Source: Amnibacterium kyonggiense (GTDB taxonomy: Bacteria > Actinomycetota > Actinomycetes > Actinomycetales > Microbacteriaceae). Taken from it: 64,000 nucleotides of DNA. Location: positions 1,488,001 through 1,552,000 of the forward strand of contig NZ_SOAM01000001.1 in the NCBI RefSeq assembly GCF_004364555.1, in the 5' to 3' direction. The position numbers and the translations under genes are program-made. A model generated the notes under the pieces. The model was not told where the DNA came from and made no database searches. It worked only from the letters and a program-made list of their open reading frames with translations. The stretch's first letter is position 1. Each line of letters begins with the position of its first letter. This document shows positions 33,667-42,884 of the stretch, in pieces.

Positions 33667-35883
33667 CTACTTCCGCGCCTTCGGCCGGAGGAACAGCGCG
33701 CCGAGCGGCGGCAGCGTGAGCACCACCGAGGCGGGCTGGCCGTGGGAGGGCTCCGCCTCCGCGACGGCCTGGCCGTAGTTGCCGACGCCCGATCCGCCGA
33801 ACTCGTCGGCGTCGCTGTTCAGCAGCTCCTCCCAGGTGCCCGCGAAGGGCACGCCGATCCGATAGTCGCTCACCGGGCGCCCCGAGAAGTTGAAGACGCA
33901 CGCGATCGGGTTGCCGTCGCGGTCCCACCGCAGGAACGCGACGACCGAGTTCGCGGCGTCCGCGCCGTCGATCCAGCTGAAGCCGGCGGCGGAGGTGTCC
34001 TGCTGCCAGAACGCCGGGTTGTCGCGGTAGACGCGGTTCAGCTGCCCGACGTAGCCGAGCAGGGACCGGTGCGCCGGCTGGTCGAGGATCCACCAGTCGA
34101 GCCCGCGCTCCTGGCTCCACTCGCTGCGCTGCCCGAACTCCTGGCCCATGAACAGCAGCTGCTTGCCCGGGTGCGCCCACTGGAACGCGAGGTACGCGCG
34201 GACGTTCGCGATCTGCTGCCACGGGTCGCCCGGCATCTTGCCGATGAGCGACCCCTTGCCGTGCACGACCTCGTCGTGGCTGATCGGGAGGATGAAGTTC
34301 TCGCTGAAGGCGTAGACGAACGAGAACGTCAGCTCGTTCTGGTGGTGGCTGCGCCACATCGGGTCGTTCGCGATGTAGCGGAGCGAGTCGTTCATCCAGC
34401 CCATGTTCCACTTGAGCCCGAAGCCGAGCCCGCCGTGGTCGGTGGGGTGCGTGACGCCGCCCCAGCTGGTCGACTCCTCCGCCATCATCATGACGCCGGG
34501 GTGCAGCTTGTAGGCCGTCGCGGTCGTCTCCTGGAGGAACGAGATCGCCTCGAGGTTCTCCCGCCCGCCGTACCTGTTCGGCACCCATTCGCCCTCGTTG
34601 CGCGAGTAGTCGAGGTAGAGCATCGAGGCGACCGCGTCGACGCGGAGGCCGTCGACGTGGAACTCGTCGAGCCAGTAGAGGGCGTTCGCGACGAGGAAGT
34701 TGCGCACCTGGCTGTCGCCGAAGTTCGGGATCAGCGTGCCCCAGTCCATGTGCTCGCCGAGGCGCGGGTCGCTGTGCTCGTAGAGCGGCTCCCCGTCGAA
34801 CTTCGCGAGCGCCCAGGCGTCCTTCGGGAAGTGGCCCGGCACCCAGTCCATGTACACGCCGATGCGCGCCTGGTGCAGGCGGTCGATCAGGTACTTCAGG
34901 TCGTCGGGGTGGCCGAACCGCGAGGTCGGGGCGTAGTAGCCCGTGACCTGGTAGCCCCACGAGGGCTCGTAGGGGTGCTCCGCGAGGGGGAGGAACTCGA
35001 CGTGCGTGAAGCCCGTCTCGTGGAGGTAGTCGATGAGCTGGTCGGCCGCCTCGCGGTAGCCGAGGCCCTGCCGCCAGGACCCGAAGTGCATCTCGTAGAC
35101 GCTGATCGGCTGCTCGACCGGGTTCGTCGCCGCGCGGTCGCTCATCCAGCCGGAGTCGCCCCAGCGGTAGGAGCTCTCCGTGATGACGCTCGCGGTGGCC
35201 GGGGCCTGCTCGGCGTGGCGGGCCATCGGGTCGGCCTTCTCGATCCACTCGCCGTGCCGGGTGAGGATCTCGAACTTGTAGGCGTTGTACGGGTCGAGGC
35301 CGGGGATGAACAGCTCCCAGACGCCGTTCCCGTCGAGCCGGCGCATCGCGTAGAGACGGCCGTCCCACGCGTTGAAGTCGCCGATGACGCGGACGGCCTG
35401 CGCGTGCGGCGCCCAGACGGAGAACGAGGTGCCCCACGCCGCGCGGTGCACACCGTGCAGCTCGCGGTGATGCGCGCCGAGCATCTCCCACAGCCGCTCG
35501 TGCCGGCCCTCGCCGAACAGGTGGAGGTCGACCTCGCCGACGCTCGGCAGGTAGCGGTACGGGTCGTCCGCGGTCCAGGTCGAGTCGTCCTCGTAGACGG
35601 TCTCGAGCACGTAGTCCTGGAAGCCCGCGACGGAGACGCCCTGCCAGACGCCCCAGCCGACGTGGCCGAGCTCGATGCGGGCGCCGGAGTCGAGCACGGC
35701 GACCACCTGCCGGGCGAGCGGCCGCAGCGCGCGGATGACGACGGCCTCGGTGCTGCCGACCGGGTGCTGCCCGAGCACGGCGTGCGGGCCGGAGTGCGAC
35801 CCGTCCGCGATCCGGGCGAGGACGTCGTCGGACGGCGTGGACGCGATCGGCGCCGCGTCCGCGGTGTCGGTGTTCTTGGGCAT
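33667..35883 (-). CDS. glgB: 1,4-alpha-glucan branching enzyme
   Basis: A 738-residue GH13 enzyme that makes alpha-1,6 branches in glycogen or maltosyl-built glucan. A CBM48-type N-terminal part (SFSVWAPHAQAVRVIGDFN) precedes the barrel. The nucleophile is Asp416 in DGLRVDAV and the acid/base Glu469 in MMAEEST; ISHDEVVHGKGSL is the last conserved region. It begins 47 bases after glgE, with AGGAGG before its ATG, so the two are one operon. GlgE–GlgB pairing is the standard arrangement for alpha-glucan made from maltose-1-phosphate. Confidence 0.96.
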   Translation of the reverse strand: MPKNTDTADAAPIASTPSDDVLARIADGSHSGPHAVLGQHPVGSTEAVVIRALRPLARQVVAVLDSGARIELGHVGWGVWQGVSVAGFQDYVLETVYEDDSTWTADDPYRYLPSVGEVDLHLFGEGRHERLWEMLGAHHRELHGVHRAAWGTSFSVWAPHAQAVRVIGDFNAWDGRLYAMRRLDGNGVWELFIPGLDPYNAYKFEILTRHGEWIEKADPMARHAEQAPATASVITESSYRWGDSGWMSDRAATNPVEQPISVYEMHFGSWRQGLGYREAADQLIDYLHETGFTHVEFLPLAEHPYEPSWGYQVTGYYAPTSRFGHPDDLKYLIDRLHQARIGVYMDWVPGHFPKDAWALAKFDGEPLYEHSDPRLGEHMDWGTLIPNFGDSQVRNFLVANALYWLDEFHVDGLRVDAVASMLYLDYSRNEGEWVPNRYGGRENLEAISFLQETTATAYKLHPGVMMMAEESTSWGGVTHPTDHGGLGFGLKWNMGWMNDSLRYIANDPMWRSHHQNELTFSFVYAFSENFILPISHDEVVHGKGSLIGKMPGDPWQQIANVRAYLAFQWAHPGKQLLFMGQEFGQRSEWSQERGLDWWILDQPAHRSLLGYVGQLNRVYRDNPAFWQQDTSAAGFSWIDGADAANSVVAFLRWDRDGNPIACVFNFSGRPVSDYRIGVPFAGTWEELLNSDADEFGGSGVGNYGQAVAEAEPSHGQPASVVLTLPPLGALFLRPKARK

Positions 35884-35930
35884 GGGGACGATCCTCCTGG
35901 GTCGCGTCCGAACGTCTGCGGTCGAGTCGC

Positions 35931-38027
35931 TCAGCGATCCTCGACGGCGAGGATGTGCACCGGCTCGGCGTACGGGTCCAGCCGGACGAAGTCGTCCGAG
36001 CCCCACTCCCAGCGCGCGCCCGTGACGAGGTCGCGGACGGCGAAGGTGCTGCCGGGCAGGCGGCCGATCGCGGTGAGGTCGAGGTGCACGACGGTCTCGC
36101 GCGCGCCGTGCGGGTCGAGGTTCGCGACGACGATGATCGTGTCGGGGGAGCCGGTGCCCGTGAACTCCGCGTCGAGGTGCTTCGAGTACGCGAGCACGTC
36201 GTCCGACTCGGTCCAGTGGAAGTGGATGTTGCGGAGCTGCCCGAGCGCCGGGTGGTTCCGGCGGATCCCGTTCAGCCGGGCGAGGTACGGGGCGAGCGTC
36301 GTACCGAGCATGGCGGCCTTCGCCCAGTCGCGCGGCCGGTACTCGTACTTCTCGTTGTCGATGTTCTCCTCGGAGCCCGGCCTGGCGACGTTCTCCACCA
36401 GCTCGAAGCCGGAGTAGACGCCCCAGGTCGGCACCGACGTCGCGGCGATCGCCGCGCGGATCTTGTAGGCCGCCGTCCCGCCGAACTGCAGGTACGGCGT
36501 GAGGATGTCGTGCGTGTTGACGAAGAAGTTCGGCCGCATGTAGTCGGCCGTCTCCTGCGACAGCTCGACCAGGTAGTCCGTCAGGTCCTGCTTCGTGTTC
36601 CGCCACGTGTAGTACGTGTAGCTCTGCTGGAACCCGACCTTCGCGAGGCCCCGCATCATCGGCGGCCGGGTGAACGCCTCCGCGAGGAAGATCACGTCCG
36701 GGTGCGCGGCGTTGACGTCGTGGATGAGCCGCTCCCAGAAGCCGAGCGGCTTCGTGTGCGGGTTGTCGATGCGGAAGATGCGGATGCCGCGGTCGATCCA
36801 GACCTGGAACACGCGCCGCATCTCCGTGTACGAGCCCTCGGGGTCGTTGTCGAAGTTGAGCGGGTAGATGTCCTGGTACTTCTTCGGCGGGTTCTCGGCG
36901 TACGCGATCGAGCCGTCCGCGAGCGTCGTGAAGAACTCCGGGTGCTGCTGCACCCACGGGTGGTCGGGCGACGCCTGCAGCGCGATGTCGAGCGCGATCT
37001 CGAGGTTCAGGCGCTTCGCCGCCTCGATGAACGCCGCGAAGTCCTCCTCGGTGCCGAGGTCGGGGTGGATCGCGTCGTGGCCGCCGGCCTCGGAGCCGAT
37101 GCCGTAGGGGGAGCCGGGGTCGTTCGGGCCGGCCGTCAGCGTGTTGTTCGGGCCCTTCCGGTTCGTCCTGCCGATCGGGTTGACGGGCGGGATGTAGACG
37201 ACGTCGAAGCCCATCTCCGCGATGGCGGGCAGCCGCAGCGCCGCCGTCCGGAAGGTGCCGGACGTCCACGAGCCGTCGTCGTGCCGGACCGCGCCCTCGG
37301 AGCGCGGGAAGAACTCGTACCAGGCGCCGTACCCGGAGCGCTGCCGCTCGACGCGGAGGGTGCGGGTCGGGCCGGACGTGAGGAGGCTCGCGATGGGCGC
37401 GAGAGCGATCGCGTCGGCGACCCGCCCCTCGGTCACGATGCTCCAGCGCGTGGCCGGATCGGTCGCCGCGTCCCGCAGCGCACCCGCCGTGTCGCGGAAC
37501 AGCGCCGGCGCGTCCGCGCCGCGGGTCTCGTCCTCCGCGGCGCGCTCGAGCAGGCGCGCGCCCTCCTCGAGCATCAGCTCGACGTCGATGCCCGCCGGGA
37601 TCTTGATGCCGGCGTCGTGCAGCCAGGTGCCCCAGTCGTCGAGCCAGGCGTCGACGTGCCACGTCCACGGGCCGACCTCGTCGACCTGCACGGACGCCGT
37701 CCACCGCCCGAGGCCGGGGTTCACCTGCACCATCGGGCGCCGCACGACGCGGCCGGACGGCGCCGTCAGGACCACCGCGGCGTCGATGACGTCGTGGCCC
37801 TCCTTGAACACGGTCGCGGAGAACGGCACGACCTCGCCGTCGAAGGCCTTCGCCGGCCACAGGTCGTCGGGCTGCTGCGGGGCGAGGTCGAGGATCGGGA
37901 TCCTGCCGAGCACGGGCGTCCACGGGGGCGCCTTCCGCGTGCCGCGGCGCGTGCCGGACGCGCGCGCCGTGCTCCTCGCCCGCGTCGTCGCGGGGGCTTC
38001 GCCATTCGCTGCCTGGGTGTCAGCCAC
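35931..38027 (-). CDS. glgE: Alpha-1,4-glucan:maltose-1-phosphate maltosyltransferase GlgE
   Basis: A 698-residue GH13_3 enzyme that extends alpha-1,4-glucan with maltosyl units from maltose-1-phosphate. Visible features are the N-terminal sandwich domain (KAFDGEVVPFSATVF), VVYIPPVNPIGRTNRKG, nucleophile Asp421 in FRIDNPHTK and Glu450 in FLAEAFT. The first about 30 residues are a variable basic leader. GTG 38027 is chosen because TATGGT (38034-38039, reverse) lies exactly six bases before it. The enzymes that make the donor (TreS–Pep2 or GlgC–GlgM) are not in this window. Confidence 0.95.
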   Translation of the reverse strand: MADTQAANGEAPATTRARSTARASGTRRGTRKAPPWTPVLGRIPILDLAPQQPDDLWPAKAFDGEVVPFSATVFKEGHDVIDAAVVLTAPSGRVVRRPMVQVNPGLGRWTASVQVDEVGPWTWHVDAWLDDWGTWLHDAGIKIPAGIDVELMLEEGARLLERAAEDETRGADAPALFRDTAGALRDAATDPATRWSIVTEGRVADAIALAPIASLLTSGPTRTLRVERQRSGYGAWYEFFPRSEGAVRHDDGSWTSGTFRTAALRLPAIAEMGFDVVYIPPVNPIGRTNRKGPNNTLTAGPNDPGSPYGIGSEAGGHDAIHPDLGTEEDFAAFIEAAKRLNLEIALDIALQASPDHPWVQQHPEFFTTLADGSIAYAENPPKKYQDIYPLNFDNDPEGSYTEMRRVFQVWIDRGIRIFRIDNPHTKPLGFWERLIHDVNAAHPDVIFLAEAFTRPPMMRGLAKVGFQQSYTYYTWRNTKQDLTDYLVELSQETADYMRPNFFVNTHDILTPYLQFGGTAAYKIRAAIAATSVPTWGVYSGFELVENVARPGSEENIDNEKYEYRPRDWAKAAMLGTTLAPYLARLNGIRRNHPALGQLRNIHFHWTESDDVLAYSKHLDAEFTGTGSPDTIIVVANLDPHGARETVVHLDLTAIGRLPGSTFAVRDLVTGARWEWGSDDFVRLDPYAEPVHILAVEDR

Positions 38028-38166
38028 GCGCACACCATACAAAGGCCGATTGGAAGCCGCATGGGTGGCCCGGCCGGTCCGGCGACCGCCCGCACACGCT
38101 TGCAAGCGCGTCGTCCCGAGGTCGTAGGGTCGAGCGAGCCGCCCGACGACGAGGAGCACCGCCCCC
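38028..38166. promoter_or_regulatory. Divergent glgE / glgP control region
   Basis: Reverse TATGGT (38034-38039) would give a leaderless glgE mRNA. Forward TAGGGT (38125-38130) would start glgP RNA near 38137, with GAGGAG about ten bases before the GTG at 38167. The palindrome CGCTTGCAAGCG lies at 38097-38108, covering the -35 zone of glgP. Synthesis and breakdown genes therefore share one short regulatory region. Confidence 0.55.
38097..38108. promoter_or_regulatory. Possible LacI/MalR-type operator CGCTTGCAAGCG
   Basis: A perfect 12-base palindrome with the central TTGCAA. LacI-family regulators of alpha-glucan and maltose genes in Actinobacteria bind sites with CTTGCAAG-like cores (established for MalR-type proteins). 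Its centre is about 34 bases before the inferred glgP start, where binding would block RNA polymerase. The regulator is not in this window. Confidence 0.45.
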
Positions 38167-40752
38167 GTGAAAGCCATCCGCCGCTTCACCGTCCGCACCG
38201 TCCTCCCGACGTCGCTGTCGGCGCTCGATGAGCTCGCCGCGAATCTCCGCTGGTCGTGGCACGAGCCGACCCGGCAGCTGTTCGAGGAGATCGACCCCGA
38301 GATCTGGCGGGCGAACGCGTTCGACCCCGTCGCGCTGCTGGGCGCGGTCAGCCCGGCCCGGATCGAGGCGCTCGCCGCGGACGCGGAGTTCGTCGCGCGG
38401 GCGAACGCGCTCCGCGACGGCCTCGCCACCTACTGCAGCGAGCCGCGCTGGTACCAGTCGCTGTCGAGCGCGCCCGCCCACATCGCCTACTTCTCGCCCG
38501 AGTTCGGCATCGCGGCCGCGCTGCCGCAGTACTCGGGCGGTCTCGGCATCCTCGCCGGCGACCACCTGAAGAGCGCCTCCGACCTCGGCCTGCCGCTCAC
38601 CGGCATCGGCCTCTTCTACCGCGCCGGATACTTCAAGCAGTCGATCTCCGCCGACGGCTGGCAGCAGGAGGCCTACCCGGTCCTCGACCCCGACGGCCTG
38701 CCCCTCACGCTCACGCGGCACGCGGACGGCGCCCCGGCGCTCGTGTCGCTCGCGCTGCCGCACGGCCGGACCCTGCACGCGCGCATCTGGCAGGTCATGG
38801 TCGGCCGCGTCACCCTGCTGCTGCTCGACACCGACATCCCCGAGAACGAGGACGCCCTCCGCGACGTCACCGACCGCCTCTACGGCGGCGGCGGCGAGCA
38901 CCGTCTGCTGCAGGAGCTGCTGCTCGGCATCGGCGGCGTGCGCGCGCTCCGCATCTGGACCGAGCTGACCGGGCGCCCGGAGGCGGAGGTCTTCCACACC
39001 AACGAGGGCCACGCCGGCTTCCAGGGGCTCGAGCGCATCTCGACGCTCATCCACGACGGCCTGTCGTTCCAGGAGGCGCTCCAGGTCGTCCGGGCCGGCA
39101 CCGTCTTCACCACGCACACGCCGGTCCCCGCGGGCATCGACCGCTTCGACCGCGGCCTCGTGCAGCAGTACTTCTCCGGCGACCTCCTGCCGGGCGTCGA
39201 CGTCTGGGAGGTGCTCGCCCTCGGCACCGAGAACTACCCGGGCGGCTCCGGCGACGTCTTCAACATGGCGGTCATGGGCCTCCGGCTCGGCCAGCACGCG
39301 AACGGCGTCTCCCAGCTGCACGGCGAGGTGAGCCGCGGCATGTTCAGCGGGCTCTGGCCGGGCTTCGACGCCTCCGACGTCCCGATCACCTCCGTCACGA
39401 ACGGCGTCCACGCGCCGACGTGGACGGACCCGCTGCTGCTCGAGCTCTCGGAGCGGAAGCTCGGCACCTCCGACACCACCGCGGCGGACTGGGCCGGCAA
39501 GGGCGTCAGCGACGCCGACCTGTGGGCGGTGCGGAACCGGATGCGCGCGAACCTCGTCGCGGACGCGCGGCGTCGCGTCACCGCGGCGTGGCACGAGGAG
39601 AACCCCGGCGCCTCCGCGCCCGCGTGGTTCGACGACCTCCTCGACCCCGAGGTGCTCACGATCGGCTTCGCCCGCCGTGTGCCGACGTACAAGCGCCTCA
39701 CGCTCATGCTCGAGGACGAGGCGCGGCTGACCGCGCTGCTCACGCACAAGAAGCGGCCGATCCAGATCGTCATCGCGGGCAAGTCGCACCCCGCGGACGA
39801 CGAGGGCAAGCGGCTGATCCAGAAGCTCGTCCGCTTCACGCAGGATCCGGAGCTGCGGCGCCGGATCGTCTTCCTGCCGAACTACGACATCGCGATGGCG
39901 CAGACGCTGTACCCGGGCACCGACGTGTGGCTGAACAACCCGCTTCGCCCGCTCGAGGCGTGCGGCACCTCCGGCATGAAGGCCGCGCTGAACGGCGTGC
40001 TGAACCTGTCGATCCTCGACGGCTGGTGGAACGAGTACTACGACGGCGAGGACGGCTGGGCGATCCCGTCCGCGGACGCCGCGGGCGACGCCGCCGAGCG
40101 CGACAAGCTCGAGGCCGAGAGCCTGTACGACCTGATCGAGAACCAGATCGCGCCGCGGTTCTACCGCCGCGACTCGTCGGGCGTGCCGACGCGGTGGATG
40201 CAGAACGTGCGCCACACCCTCGCGACCCTGTCGCCCGAGCTGTCGGCGGACCGCATGGTCCGGGAGTACGTGCAGCGCCTCTACATCCCCGCCGCGCGCG
40301 CCGCGGAGGCGATCAGCGCGTCCGACTACGCGGGCGGCCGCGAGCTCGCCGCGTGGAAGGGCGTCGTGTCGTCCGGCTGGGGCGGCGTCTCCGTCGTCCA
40401 CGTCGAGTCCGGCGGACTCGCGCGCGTGCCGCAGGTCGGCGACCGCCTGCACGTCCGCGCGCAGGTGCAGCTCGGCTCGCTGCAGCCGGAGGACGTCGCG
40501 GTGCAGGTCGTCTACGGCACGTCCCGCGAGGGCGACGACCTGGTGAACACGGCGACGGTCGAGCTGGCCCCGCTCGAGGACGACACGGCCGCGACGACGA
40601 CCGGTGCCCTGGCGCTCGACGGCTCACGCACCTTCGCCGGCACGGTGACGCTCGCCCGCCCGGGCTCATTCGGCTACAACGTCCGCGTCGTGCCGAAGAA
40701 CGCCTACCTCGCCGACCCCGCCGAGATGGGCCTCGTCGCCGTCGCCCACTGA
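38167..40752 (+). CDS. glgP: Alpha-glucan (glycogen/maltodextrin) phosphorylase
   Basis: An 861-residue GT35 phosphorylase of the long actinobacterial type. The N-terminal DUF3417 segment has LDELAANLRWSWHEPTRQLF, then YFSPEFGIAAALPQYSGGLGILAGDHLKSASDLG. FHTNEGHAGF follows, and the PLP-lysine region is ACGTSGMKAALNGVLNLSILDGWW. It releases glucose-1-phosphate from alpha-1,4-glucan. It diverges from glgE and converges on glgX, its debranching partner. The GTG start keeps the conserved beginning RRFTVRTVLP. Confidence 0.94.
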   Translation: MKAIRRFTVRTVLPTSLSALDELAANLRWSWHEPTRQLFEEIDPEIWRANAFDPVALLGAVSPARIEALAADAEFVARANALRDGLATYCSEPRWYQSLSSAPAHIAYFSPEFGIAAALPQYSGGLGILAGDHLKSASDLGLPLTGIGLFYRAGYFKQSISADGWQQEAYPVLDPDGLPLTLTRHADGAPALVSLALPHGRTLHARIWQVMVGRVTLLLLDTDIPENEDALRDVTDRLYGGGGEHRLLQELLLGIGGVRALRIWTELTGRPEAEVFHTNEGHAGFQGLERISTLIHDGLSFQEALQVVRAGTVFTTHTPVPAGIDRFDRGLVQQYFSGDLLPGVDVWEVLALGTENYPGGSGDVFNMAVMGLRLGQHANGVSQLHGEVSRGMFSGLWPGFDASDVPITSVTNGVHAPTWTDPLLLELSERKLGTSDTTAADWAGKGVSDADLWAVRNRMRANLVADARRRVTAAWHEENPGASAPAWFDDLLDPEVLTIGFARRVPTYKRLTLMLEDEARLTALLTHKKRPIQIVIAGKSHPADDEGKRLIQKLVRFTQDPELRRRIVFLPNYDIAMAQTLYPGTDVWLNNPLRPLEACGTSGMKAALNGVLNLSILDGWWNEYYDGEDGWAIPSADAAGDAAERDKLEAESLYDLIENQIAPRFYRRDSSGVPTRWMQNVRHTLATLSPELSADRMVREYVQRLYIPAARAAEAISASDYAGGRELAAWKGVVSSGWGGVSVVHVESGGLARVPQVGDRLHVRAQVQLGSLQPEDVAVQVVYGTSREGDDLVNTATVELAPLEDDTAATTTGALALDGSRTFAGTVTLARPGSFGYNVRVVPKNAYLADPAEMGLVAVAH

Positions 40753-40771
40753 ACAGCGCTGCCTGGGCTTC

Positions 40772-40837
40772 CCGCTGCTGAACCCGCGGTGCGCACCGCT
40801 GGTTCAGCAGCGGAGGGCCCCGTCAGCGGTGCTGACG
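40772..40837. repeat. Palindromic repeat, copy B, between convergent glgP and glgX
   Basis: CCGCTGCTGAACC (40772-40784) pairs perfectly with 40801-40813. Between them lies GCGGTGCGCACCGC (40786-40799), itself a palindrome. A second hairpin, CGTCAGC/GCTGACG with loop GGT, follows at 40821-40837. The repeat shares arms and core with 15793 and 50101. Because glgP and glgX converge here, it can also act as a two-way terminator. Confidence 0.8.
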
Positions 40838-40842
40838 CGTCG

Positions 40843-42864
40843 TCAGGAGCCGGCGTAGAGGAGGAGCGTCGGGCCGTCGATCTCGATGTGCTCGCCCGGC
40901 GCGGAGTGCAGCCCGAACGCCGTGTCGTCGGCGCTCGTCCAGAGCAGCTCGAAGTCGCGCACGCCCGCGGGCTCGGGCAGCGCCGCGCGCATCCGCGTCT
41001 CGTCGCCGTGGACGACGAGCAGCGTCGTGTCGCCACCGGCCTGCGCGAGGTACTGCAGCGTCCGGTTCTCCGGGGTGGTCCAGGCCGCTTCGTCCATCGT
41101 CTCGCCGTCCGCGGTGAACCAGTGCATCGCGTTGCTGCTGCCGTCGGCCGCGAAGGTCGTCGGCCGCAGCGCGGGGTGCTCCCGGCGGATCCGGATGAGG
41201 CGACGGACGACGTCCTGCAGCTCCTCCTGCCACTCCTGCAGGTTCCAGCCGATCCAGTTGACGGCCGCGTCCTGGCAGTAGGCGTTGTTGTTGCCGCGCT
41301 GCGTCCGGCCCAGCTCGTCCCCGGCGAGGAGCATCGGCACGCCCGCCGACAGCAGCAGGGTGCCGAGCAGGTTGCGCATCGCGCGCCGTCGGTCGGCGAG
41401 GACGCGCTCGACGCGGGTGGCGCCCTCGACGCCGAAGTTGAAGGAGCGGTTGTTGTCGGTGCCGTCGCGGTTCGACTCGCCGTTCCCGAGGTTGTGCTTC
41501 GCGTTGTACGACGTGAGGTCCGCGAGGGTGAAGCCGTCGTGCGCGGTGATGAAGTTCACGCTCGCGAGCGGGCCGCGCTCGGGGGAGAAGTGCCAGGAGG
41601 AGCCGGACAGCTCGTTCGCGAGCGCACCGATGCCCGTCCGCGCGAGGCCGCCGTGCCGCGTGACCACCGTGTCGGTCAGCCAGAAGTCGCGGACGGTGTC
41701 GCGGTAGCGGTCGTTCCACTCGGACCAGCCCGGCGGGAAGCCGCCGGTCTGCCAGCCCCCGAGCCCGACGTCCCACGGCTCCGCGATGAGCTTCACGTCC
41801 TGCAGCGCCGGGTCCGCGCGCAGCTCCTGCAGCAGCGGCGCGTCCGGCGTGAAGGTGATGTGCTCGTCCCGGCCGAGCGTGACCGCGAGGTCGAAGCGGA
41901 AGCCGTCGATCTGCACCTCCTCCGCCCAGTACCGGACGGAGTCGTGGACGAGGCGCCGCACCTGCTCCTGCGAGCAGTCGAGGCTGTTGCCGCAGCCGGT
42001 CGTGTCGACGTAGCGGCCGTCGATCTGCCGGTAGTAGGTGCTGTTGTCGAGGCCGCGGAAGCTCTGCACGGGGCCGGAGGGGCCCTCCTCCGCCGTGTGG
42101 TTGTAGACCACGTCGAGCCACACCTCGATGCCGGCCGCGTGCAGGTGCTTCACCATGCCCTTGAACTCGTCGAGGACCTGCTGCGGTCCGGCGGACTGGG
42201 CGGTGAGGGAGGCGTACTGCGCGTGCGGGGCGAAGAACCCGACCGTGTTGTAGCCCCAGTAGTTCACGAGGCCCTGCTTCATCAGCCGCTGCTCGCTGGC
42301 GAACTGGTGCACGGGCAGCAGCTCGACGGCGGTGACGCCGAGGTCCTGCAGGTACGCGATCGTCGACTCGTGCGCGACGCCGGCGTAGGTGCCGCGGAGC
42401 GCGCGCGGCACCGACCGGAGCTGCTTGGTGAGGCCCTTCGCGTGCGCCTCGTAGACGACGCTCTCGCCGAGCGGCGTGTTCGGCTTCCGCACGTCGCCCC
42501 AGTCGAAGCGGTCCTCGACGACGACGCTGCGCCACGAGTCCTGGTCGATGCGGACGATCCCGCGCGCGTACGGGTCGAGCAGCTGCCGGGACCGGTCGAA
42601 CGCGTCGCGGGGACCGTCGGGGCCGCCCGCCCGGATCGCGTACCGGCGGCCGGGGACGAGGAGGGCGGAGCGTCCGGTCCACACGCCGTCGCCGTCGCGC
42701 TGCATCCGCACGGTCCGCTCGATCCACGACGGGTCGCGCTCGCTGAGCAGGCAGAGGTCCATGGAGGTCGCCGTGGCGCTCGCGACGCGGAGCGTGCCGC
42801 CCTCCGGGTCCGTCCGGACCCCGAGGTCGTGGAACCGGTCGCTCGCCAGGGGGCCCGCCTGCAC
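40843..42864 (-). CDS. glgX: Glycogen debranching enzyme GlgX
   Basis: A 673-residue GH13 isoamylase-type enzyme that cuts alpha-1,6 branches left after phosphorylase action. Regions seen: GYNTVGFFAPHAQYA, WLDVVYNHTAEE, nucleophile Asp in DGFRFDLAV, Glu in LIAEPWDVG, and FITAHDGFTLADL. The GTG at 42864 is fixed by TAGGGT (42871-42876, reverse) six bases before it. This -10 element overlaps the -10 element of the cysteine desulfurase gene on the other strand. Confidence 0.94.
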   Translation of the reverse strand: MQAGPLASDRFHDLGVRTDPEGGTLRVASATATSMDLCLLSERDPSWIERTVRMQRDGDGVWTGRSALLVPGRRYAIRAGGPDGPRDAFDRSRQLLDPYARGIVRIDQDSWRSVVVEDRFDWGDVRKPNTPLGESVVYEAHAKGLTKQLRSVPRALRGTYAGVAHESTIAYLQDLGVTAVELLPVHQFASEQRLMKQGLVNYWGYNTVGFFAPHAQYASLTAQSAGPQQVLDEFKGMVKHLHAAGIEVWLDVVYNHTAEEGPSGPVQSFRGLDNSTYYRQIDGRYVDTTGCGNSLDCSQEQVRRLVHDSVRYWAEEVQIDGFRFDLAVTLGRDEHITFTPDAPLLQELRADPALQDVKLIAEPWDVGLGGWQTGGFPPGWSEWNDRYRDTVRDFWLTDTVVTRHGGLARTGIGALANELSGSSWHFSPERGPLASVNFITAHDGFTLADLTSYNAKHNLGNGESNRDGTDNNRSFNFGVEGATRVERVLADRRRAMRNLLGTLLLSAGVPMLLAGDELGRTQRGNNNAYCQDAAVNWIGWNLQEWQEELQDVVRRLIRIRREHPALRPTTFAADGSSNAMHWFTADGETMDEAAWTTPENRTLQYLAQAGGDTTLLVVHGDETRMRAALPEPAGVRDFELLWTSADDTAFGLHSAPGEHIEIDGPTLLLYAGS

Positions 42865-42869
42865 GCGCC

Positions 42870-42876
42870 TACCCTA
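42870..42876. promoter_or_regulatory. Two overlapping opposite -10 elements (bidirectional promoter)
   Basis: The seven bases TACCCTA read TACCCT on the forward strand (42870-42875) and TAGGGT on the reverse strand (42876-42871). The forward hexamer lies nine bases before the ATG at 42885; the reverse one lies six bases before the GTG at 42864. Neither gene has a Shine-Dalgarno. Two leaderless or nearly leaderless transcripts would leave one melted DNA site in opposite directions. Confidence 0.6.
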
Positions 42877-42884
42877 ATGACGCC

